Shown here: positions 58,409 to 64,000 of the stretch, one piece after another | Position numbering within the stretch: position 1 is the first letter of the stretch | How the letters are laid out: the number at the start of each line of letters is the position of its first letter | Assembly (NCBI GenBank): GCA_017306415.1 | Contig: JAFKIL010000004.1 | Span: forward strand, 62,001-126,000 | Length of the DNA: 64,000 nt | Source: Microbacterium sp. | Lineage (GTDB): Bacteria > Actinomycetota > Actinomycetes > Actinomycetales > Microbacteriaceae | Direction of reading: 5' to 3' | Position numbers and translations under genes: made by a program | Notes under the pieces: model-generated | Told to the model about the DNA's origin: nothing | What the model saw: the letters and a program-made list of their open reading frames with translations, nothing else | Databases searched by the model: none

Positions 58409-59923
58409 TCACGCCTCCTCGACGTCGGGGCGTGCTACCAGGGCGAGGAGCGAGTCGATGGTGAGGTCGGCCGACGCCGCGGTCTCGACGATGCGCCCGT
58501 CGCGGAGGATCGCCACGCGATGGCCCACGCGCAGCACCTCCTCCAGCTCGGCGGAGATGAACATCACGGACATGCCGTTCGCGGCGAGGTCGCCGACCAG
58601 GTTCAGGATCTCGACCTTCGCGCCGACGTCGATGCCCCGCGTGGGCTCGTCGAGCACGAGTACGCGGGGGGAGAGCGCGAGCAGGCGGGCCAGGAGCACC
58701 TTCTGCTGGTTGCCGCCGGACAGCGTCCCCGCTGGCCGATCGAGATCGGCAGGGCGGATGTCGAGCGCCTCGACCCAGCTCGCGGCGAGCTCGCGCTGCC
58801 GCGCCTTGCGCATGCGACGGAGGATGCCGCGCTGAGCCTGCAGCGCGAGGGTGATGTTCTCCAGGACGCTGAGCTCGCCGATGATGCCGTCCGTGCGACG
58901 GTTCTCGGACGAGTAGGCGACGCCCAGCGAGATCGCCCGCCGCGGGGCACCGAACGACACCGGCGCGCCCGTGATGCGGAGGATGCCGGCATCCAGGCGG
59001 TCCACCCCCGTCAGCGCCCGCGCGAGCTCGGTGCGGCCCGAGCCGAGCAGCCCGGCGACCCCGAGCACCTCGCCCTCCGCGAGATCCACGTCGGCGTCGG
59101 AGATCCCCGGCGTGGAGGTCACACCCCGCGCGCTCAGGTACGGCTCGTGTGGCGCGTCGGCGCTCTCCCTGGTCTGCCGGCTCGTGAGCTCGCCGGCGCT
59201 GCGCCCGAGCATCTTCTCGACGAGGTCGATGCGGAGCAGCTCACGGGTGAGGTACTCGCCGACGAGGCGTCCGTTGCGCAGCACCGTGATGCGGTCGCAG
59301 ATCTCGTAGACCTGATCGAGGAAGTGCGATACGAACAGGATGGCGACGCCGCGCTGCTTCAGCTCGCGGATCACGCGGAAGAGCTCGGCGACCTCGTCCA
59401 GGTCGAGACTCGACGTCGGCTCGTCCAGGACGAGCACCTTGACGTCGATGGAGATCGCGCGCGCGATCGCCACGAGCTGCTGCACGGCGAGGGAGTGCGT
59501 GCTCAGGATCGAGGACGGGTCGATCTCGAGGCCGAGCTCGCGCAGGACCTCGGTCGCGCGGGCGCGCATCCCGCGCCAGTCGATGGCACCGCGACGACGG
59601 GCCTCGCGTCCGAGCGAGATGTTCTCGGCGACGGTGAGGTTCGGCAGGAGGTCGATCTCCTGGTAGACCGTGCCGATCCCGCGGTGCTGGGCGTCGGCGG
59701 GGGAGGCGAGCCGCACCTCCTCGCCGTCGATCAGGATCTCTCCGGCATCGAGGCGCAGCGCACCGGTGATCGCCCGGATCAGCGTCGACTTCCCCGCCCC
59801 GTTCTCGCCCATGAGCGAGTGCACCTCGCCGGGGAACATGCGGAAGTCGACGCCGTCCAGCGCGGTCTCCCCCCGGAACCTGACGGTGGCTCCTGAGACC
59901 TCCACGACCGGACCCGAGTGCAT
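58409..59923 (-). CDS. Sugar ABC transporter ATPase, second copy (RbsA/YtfR type)
   Basis: A 504-residue protein with two ATPase domains in tandem, as in RbsA and YtfR. Domain 1 has Walker A GENGAGKSTLIRA (about residue 38) and Walker B VLVLDEPTSSLD. Domain 2 has signature LSGGNQQKVLLARLL and Walker B VLVLDEPTRGIDVG. Its N-terminal domain retains a full Walker A, whereas domain 2's Walker A is replaced by GLLGSGRTELARAL, normal for this family. A second, separate ATPase gene of the same type starts the operon's membrane part (62089-63630). Confidence 0.93.
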   Translation of the reverse strand: MHSGPVVEVSGATVRFRGETALDGVDFRMFPGEVHSLMGENGAGKSTLIRAITGALRLDAGEILIDGEEVRLASPADAQHRGIGTVYQEIDLLPNLTVAENISLGREARRRGAIDWRGMRARATEVLRELGLEIDPSSILSTHSLAVQQLVAIARAISIDVKVLVLDEPTSSLDLDEVAELFRVIRELKQRGVAILFVSHFLDQVYEICDRITVLRNGRLVGEYLTRELLRIDLVEKMLGRSAGELTSRQTRESADAPHEPYLSARGVTSTPGISDADVDLAEGEVLGVAGLLGSGRTELARALTGVDRLDAGILRITGAPVSFGAPRRAISLGVAYSSENRRTDGIIGELSVLENITLALQAQRGILRRMRKARQRELAASWVEALDIRPADLDRPAGTLSGGNQQKVLLARLLALSPRVLVLDEPTRGIDVGAKVEILNLVGDLAANGMSVMFISAELEEVLRVGHRVAILRDGRIVETAASADLTIDSLLALVARPDVEEA

Positions 59924-59960
59924 CGGTCCCCACCTTATTGCCCGGGCGGTCGCGCGCCGC

Positions 59961-61022
59961 TCACCGTCGGCCCGAGCGCGCCACGATGATGCGCTGGACG
60001 ACCACGAACAGGAGGAGCAGTGCGCCGACGATGATCCTCGTCCACGACGCATCCGCACCCATGAAGGTGATCGCGACCTTGATGAGCCCGTAGACGAGCA
60101 CGCCGAGGAGCGACCCGATGACGTAGCCGCTGCCGCCGCTGAGCAGCGTCCCGCCGATCACGACGGCCGCGATCGTGTCGAGCTCCGTCCCGATGCCGTT
60201 CAGGCTGTAGCCCGCGCCGGTGTAGGCGGTGAAGATCACGCCGGCGAGCCCCGCGCACGAGCCGCTGATGACGTACACGAGCAGCTTGGTGCGGGCCACC
60301 GGCAGACCCATCAGCCGCGCCGATTGCTCGTTCCCTCCGATCGCGTACACCGTGCGCCCGAAGCGCGTGTACTGCAGCACCCAGAAGGCGGCAGCCACGG
60401 TCAGCAGCGCGATGATCCCCGTCGGGGTGATGTACCACCCGTTCGGCTGGTAGGCGATGCCCTCCGGACCGAGGTACCAGCCGCCCACCGCGAAGCGCGC
60501 GGACTGCAGCCACGTGATGACCGGATCCTTGACGCCGATCGCCTCGAGGCTCACCACGAACGCGAGACCGCGGGCCAGGAACATCCCGGCGAGCGAGGCG
60601 ATGAACGGCTGGACGTCGAACACCTGCACCATGACTCCGACGAGGAGCCCTACTGCGGCGCCGCACACGATCATCGTCGGCATCGCCACCGCGGCCGGGA
60701 CCCCGCCCGCGAGCATCCGGGCGCCGAGGATGCCGGTGAAGGCCATCACCGAGCCGACGGACAGGTCGATGCCGCCCGTCAGGATCACGAACGTCATCCC
60801 GACCGCGAGGACGAGCAGGTAGGCGTTGTCGAGCAGCAGCGACGACAGCATGCGGGGTGTGACGAACGTCCCGAAGTAGAGCTGTCCGGCGATGAGCATC
60901 GCGAGCAGGATGGCGATCGCGGCGAACACCGGGATCCACGAGGCGTGACGGGTGCTGAAGCGGTGGAGCAGCCTCGTGCGCTCGCGCGGGACATGGTTGC
61001 GGGTGAGAGTGGCGGAGCTCAT
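59961..61022 (-). CDS. Sugar ABC transporter permease (YjfF-like)
   Basis: A 353-residue permease of the ribose/galactofuranose type (BPD_transp_2 fold) with about nine membrane segments. The family signature GGIDLSVGSVMAFTG sits near residue 85, and LMGLPVARTKLLVYVISG is the ATPase-contact stretch. YTGAGYSLNGIGTELD is like YjfF/YtfT. ATG overlaps the stop of the other permease. The two permeases probably form a heterodimer. Confidence 0.92.
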   Translation of the reverse strand: MSSATLTRNHVPRERTRLLHRFSTRHASWIPVFAAIAILLAMLIAGQLYFGTFVTPRMLSSLLLDNAYLLVLAVGMTFVILTGGIDLSVGSVMAFTGILGARMLAGGVPAAVAMPTMIVCGAAVGLLVGVMVQVFDVQPFIASLAGMFLARGLAFVVSLEAIGVKDPVITWLQSARFAVGGWYLGPEGIAYQPNGWYITPTGIIALLTVAAAFWVLQYTRFGRTVYAIGGNEQSARLMGLPVARTKLLVYVISGSCAGLAGVIFTAYTGAGYSLNGIGTELDTIAAVVIGGTLLSGGSGYVIGSLLGVLVYGLIKVAITFMGADASWTRIIVGALLLLFVVVQRIIVARSGRR

Positions 61023-62092
61023 GGCACCTGCACCTCCTGGCCGAGGCGGACGGGTTCGCCGGCGCCGGCGCCGGTCCGCGGGGGCGCGGGCGGTCGCGCC
61101 GCCGAGAGGCGTCTGACCCAGCCCTTGACGCGACTCGACTGCGCGAGGCACACGATGATGATGACGGCCGCCTTGAACACCGGCGTCACCGCGGGCGGGA
61201 CGCCGAGGAACGTGATCGTCGAGGTGAGCGTCTGGATCGTGTACACGCCGATCACCGTGCCCGCGAGCGTGAACTTCCCGCCCGCGAGAGACGTGCCCCC
61301 GAGCACGACGGCGAGGATGGCGTCGACCTCGATGTTCAGGCCGGCGGAGTTCGCGTCCGCGGCCATGATGTTGGAGCTGTACAGGATCCCCGCGATCCCG
61401 GCGAGGAGCCCGCTGCCGGCGTAGGCGCCCCAGATGATCCCGCGCGAGCGGACGCCGGCGAGGCGGCTCGCCGTCGGGTTGATGCCCACCGCCTCGGTCA
61501 GCATCCCGAGCGCCGTGCGCCGCTCCACGATCGCTACGACGATGATCGCGGCGACCGCGACCAGGAACGCGAACGGCAGTCCGAAGACGTATCCCTGCGC
61601 CATGAACTGGTAGGGGGTGCTGTTGATCGTCGTGATGAACCCCTGCGTGATGAGCAGGGCGATGCCGCGTCCGGCGAGCATCAGGACGAGCGTGGCGATG
61701 ATCGGCTGGATGCCCACCACCGCGACGAGGAACCCGTTCCAGACCCCGAAGATCAGGGTCACGGCGATCCCCGCGCCGATCGCGACCGCGATGACGCCGA
61801 GGTCGTTCGGCCGCGGCGAGCCGGCGATGATCGTCAGCGAGACGGCGCCGGACACCGCCATCAGGGCTCCGACCGACAGGTCGATGCCGCGCGTGGCGAT
61901 GACCATCGTCATGCCGAGCGCGACGAGCATGAGCGGTGCGCTGTTGCGCAGGATGTCGATGATCGACCCGTACAGCTCGCCGTCGCGCACGGTGACGCTC
62001 AGGAACGAGGGCCGTGCGATCGTGTTCACCAGGATCAGGGCCACGAGGGCGCCGATCGGCAGCACCAGACGGTGCCTGAGCAACTTGTTCAT
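61019..62092 (-). CDS. Sugar ABC transporter permease (YtfT-like)
   Basis: A 357-residue permease with about nine membrane segments. The signature TRGIDLSVGALMAVSG lies near residue 68, and NPTASRLAGVRSRGIIWGAY is the coupling region. A Pro/Ala-rich cytosolic C-terminal tail of about 35 residues is unusual. ATG overlaps the stop of the ATPase gene (ATGA), and its own stop overlaps the next permease's ATG. Partner of 59961-61022. Confidence 0.92.
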   Translation of the reverse strand: MNKLLRHRLVLPIGALVALILVNTIARPSFLSVTVRDGELYGSIIDILRNSAPLMLVALGMTMVIATRGIDLSVGALMAVSGAVSLTIIAGSPRPNDLGVIAVAIGAGIAVTLIFGVWNGFLVAVVGIQPIIATLVLMLAGRGIALLITQGFITTINSTPYQFMAQGYVFGLPFAFLVAVAAIIVVAIVERRTALGMLTEAVGINPTASRLAGVRSRGIIWGAYAGSGLLAGIAGILYSSNIMAADANSAGLNIEVDAILAVVLGGTSLAGGKFTLAGTVIGVYTIQTLTSTITFLGVPPAVTPVFKAAVIIIVCLAQSSRVKGWVRRLSAARPPAPPRTGAGAGEPVRLGQEVQVP

Positions 62093-63630
62093 GCCGCGCT
62101 CTCCTTCGAGTCGCCCTGCGCGATGATCTCGACCAGCTCGTCGACGTCGGTGTCGGCCGTCGTCGTGAGCTCACCGATCTTGCGGCGGTCCCGCAGCACC
62201 ACGATCCGCTGAGCGAGCCGGAGGACCTCCTCCAGCTCCGACGAGATGAACACTACCGACAGACCCTCCGCCGACAGCCGCGCGACGAGCTGCTGGATGT
62301 CGGCCTTCGCGCCGACGTCGATCCCGCGCGTGGGCTCGTCCAGGATCAGCAGCTGCGGCGCCATCGCGAGCCAGCGCGCGAGGACGACCTTCTGCTGGTT
62401 GCCTCCGGACAGATTGCGGATGAGCGCGTCCTGGTCGGCCGGCCGGATGCCGAGCGAGGAGATGTACTCCTGGACGACGGCATCCTTCTCCGCGGCGGGG
62501 ACGCGGCGCAGCCATCCGCGTCTCGCCTGCATCCCGAGGACGATGTTCTCGCCGACCGTGAGATCCGCGACGATCCCCTCCCCGCGGCGGTCCTCGGACG
62601 CGAACGCGAAGCGCTGCGCGATCGACTCGCGCGGAGTGCGCAGCCGGGTGACGTCACCGCGTACGCGCACCGTCCCCGTGTCGGCGCGGTCGGCGGCGTA
62701 GAGGAGCCGCGCGAGCTCGGTGCGTCCCGACCCGAGCAGACCCGCGATGCCGACGACCTCGCCGTCGAACACGTCGATGTCGACGGGATCGATGACCCCG
62801 CGGCGTCCCAGTCCGGATGCCGCGAGCAGCGGTGCGCCGGTGCGGTCGATCGCGCGCTCCGCGGCGTCGATCTCGTCCAGCGCGGCCAGCTCACGACCGA
62901 GCATCTTGGCGATGAGCTCGCCGCGGGTGAGTGCCGTCGCGGCGTACTCGCCGACCAGGCGGCCGTTGCGCAGCACCGTCAGGCGGTCCGAGATCTCGTA
63001 GACCTGATCGAGGAAGTGGGTCACGAAGAGGATCGCCACCCCGCGCTCGCGCAGCCCCCGCATCACCGCGAACAGCTGCTCCACCTCGCCGCGGTCCAGG
63101 CTCGACGTCGGCTCGTCGAGAACCAGCACCTTGCAGTCGGACACCATGGCGCGGCTGATGGCGACGAGCTGCTGGATCGCGATCGAGTGCGATGCCAGCG
63201 ACGAGCGAGGATCGATCCGGAGGCCCAGGCTCTCCAGATGCCCGCGCGCTTCGGCGTTCGTCGCCTTCCAGTCGATGCCGAGGGGGCCGCGGCGCTCCTG
63301 CCCGAGCATGACGTTCTCGCCGACGGAGAGGTTCGCGCAGAGGTTGACCTCCTGGTACACGGTCCAGACGCCGGCATCCTGCGCGTCCGCCGTCCCCTTG
63401 AATATGCGGGCGGCGCCATCGATGTGGATGGTGCCCGCGTCGATCGGGTAGACGCCCGTGAGCGCCTTGATCAGCGTGGACTTGCCGGCGCCGTTCTCGC
63501 CCATCAGCGTGTGGACCTCGCCGGCGCGCAGGGTGAGATCGACACTCTCCAGCGCCTTCACCCCGGGGAACTCGATCGTGATGTCGCGCATCCGGACGAC
63601 GGCGTCGTCGTCCTGTTCGACGTGGGTCAT
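62089..63630 (-). CDS. Sugar ABC transporter ATPase, first copy (RbsA/YtfR type)
   Basis: A 513-residue two-domain ATPase. Domain 1: Walker A GENGAGKSTLIKA and Walker B VLVLDEPTSSLD. Domain 2: signature LSGGNQQKVVLARWL and Walker B LLILDEPTRGIDVG. N-terminal region begins VVRMRDITIEFPGVKALE, close to YtfR. It is very similar to the second ATPase at 58409 but clearly diverged. AGAGG lies three bases before the ATG. A strong hairpin separates it from the binding-protein gene upstream. Confidence 0.93.
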   Translation of the reverse strand: MTHVEQDDDAVVRMRDITIEFPGVKALESVDLTLRAGEVHTLMGENGAGKSTLIKALTGVYPIDAGTIHIDGAARIFKGTADAQDAGVWTVYQEVNLCANLSVGENVMLGQERRGPLGIDWKATNAEARGHLESLGLRIDPRSSLASHSIAIQQLVAISRAMVSDCKVLVLDEPTSSLDRGEVEQLFAVMRGLRERGVAILFVTHFLDQVYEISDRLTVLRNGRLVGEYAATALTRGELIAKMLGRELAALDEIDAAERAIDRTGAPLLAASGLGRRGVIDPVDIDVFDGEVVGIAGLLGSGRTELARLLYAADRADTGTVRVRGDVTRLRTPRESIAQRFAFASEDRRGEGIVADLTVGENIVLGMQARRGWLRRVPAAEKDAVVQEYISSLGIRPADQDALIRNLSGGNQQKVVLARWLAMAPQLLILDEPTRGIDVGAKADIQQLVARLSAEGLSVVFISSELEEVLRLAQRIVVLRDRRKIGELTTTADTDVDELVEIIAQGDSKESAA

Positions 63631-63664
63631 GAACCTCTGCCTTCGAAGAATGGGGGGATCGCGC

Positions 63665-63693
63665 GGGGAGGGCCCGCATGGCGGACCCTCCCC
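63665..63693 (-). terminator. Intercistronic hairpin after the sugar-binding-protein gene
   Basis: GGGGAGGG pairs with CCCTCCCC; four more pairs beyond one mismatch close a 3-nt loop. It lies 10 nt after the binding-protein stop, and the ATPase gene follows, so it probably reduces but does not end transcription. Confidence 0.65.
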
Positions 63694-63703
63694 GAGACGG
63701 CGA

Positions 63704-64000
63704 TCAGTACTTGCGGTCCGGGAGCGCGGCCTTCGCCTGCTCCGGGGTGAACGAGGCATCCGTCGCGGTCTGCGCCTTCGGCACGTCCTTGCCCGCGAGG
63801 ATCGCCTTCACGGTGTCGGCCACGGTCGGTCCGAGCAGCGGGTTGCACTCGACGACGTAGTTGAATTCGCCGTTCGCGGCCGCCTGCAGTCCGTCGTGCG
63901 TGGCGTCGATCGTGATGATCTGGATGTCCTTGCCCGGCGTCAGCCCGGCCGCCTTGATCGCATCCAGCGCACCGAGCCCCATGTCGTCGTTCTGCGCGAA
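63704..64000 (-). CDS. YtfQ-like sugar ABC substrate-binding protein (partial)
   Basis: The last 98 codons of a periplasmic-binding-protein-1 fold lipoprotein; the start is beyond position 64000. The visible part includes AQNDDMGLGALDAIKAAG, then IITIDATHDGLQAAANG and VVECNPLLGPTVADTV. The ECNPLxGP stretch is typical of YtfQ-type galactofuranose-binding proteins. Galactofuranose or a similar furanose is therefore a candidate substrate, on family grounds only. First gene of the six-gene operon with two ATPases, two permeases and LacI. Confidence 0.88.
   Translation of the reverse strand, partial: FAQNDDMGLGALDAIKAAGLTPGKDIQIITIDATHDGLQAAANGEFNYVVECNPLLGPTVADTVKAILAGKDVPKAQTATDASFTPEQAKAALPDRKY

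Overview
The window is high-GC (about 70% by eye), densely coding DNA from an actinobacterium, most likely a Microbacteriaceae member close to Microbacterium. The support is the menaquinone pathway, a CcdA/ResB/CcsB cytochrome c maturation system, DUF4229, PLDc_N and DUF222-HNH proteins, a LexA box of actinobacterial type, and many start codons 6-8 nt behind a TAnnnT hexamer, which fits leaderless transcription. The genus is an inference. No rRNA, CRISPR array, transposase or integrase was seen.

Layout. 1-3.7 kb: cytochrome c maturation (TlpA-like tail, ccdA, resB, ccsB). 3.9-9.6 kb: a YhgE/Pip membrane protein and an MMPL transporter carrying a decayed ABC-ATPase-like tail, divergent from a TetR regulator. 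9.6-27 kb: a dispersed menaquinone set (menC, menB, menE, menA, menD, menF, menG, polyprenyl diphosphate synthase), interleaved with two PadR-HAAS regulatory modules (the second leads into a DrrAB-like ABC exporter), a PPK2 kinase and small membrane proteins. 27.1-29.5 kb: an FprA-type ferredoxin reductase and an alpha/beta hydrolase. 29.5-30.8 kb: a gene-poor stretch with several hairpins exposing C-rich loops, beside a MazF/PemK-like toxin-antitoxin pair. 32-38 kb: a maltose/maltodextrin ABC importer with a GH13 hydrolase under two LacI-family operators. 38-45.4 kb: an EF-G-binding-type zinc protein, a PfkB sugar kinase, tRNA-Tyr, a Pro-rich-tailed membrane protein, a carotenoid-desaturase-like flavoprotein, an inositol monophosphatase and an M23 peptidase. 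45.5-53.6 kb: tRNA-Thr and tRNA-Met, then an accessory-looking stretch (LuxR remnant, flavin reductase, MFS/TetR pair, two SDRs divergent from an AraC regulator, a monooxygenase-like protein, an esterase, a GNAT). 53.7-57.4 kb: a DUF222-HNH protein with a near-perfect SOS box, two small unknowns, CorA. 57.4-64 kb: a YtfQ-like sugar ABC operon with two ATPase genes, two permeases and a LacI regulator, cut by the window end.

How it fits together. The first 27 kb is mostly respiratory-chain assembly: covalent haem attachment to cytochrome c and synthesis of menaquinone with its isoprenoid tail. The two sugar operons share one design: a binding-protein gene, then a strong intercistronic hairpin, then the membrane components. 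The most unusual items are the C-rich hairpin cluster at 29.66-29.88 kb, the MMPL/pseudo-ABC fusion, four unrelated-sequence but similarly built intergenic palindromes, stop codons that double as promoter -10 elements, and a heptamer (GGATGCC and its complement) present at several times its expected frequency.
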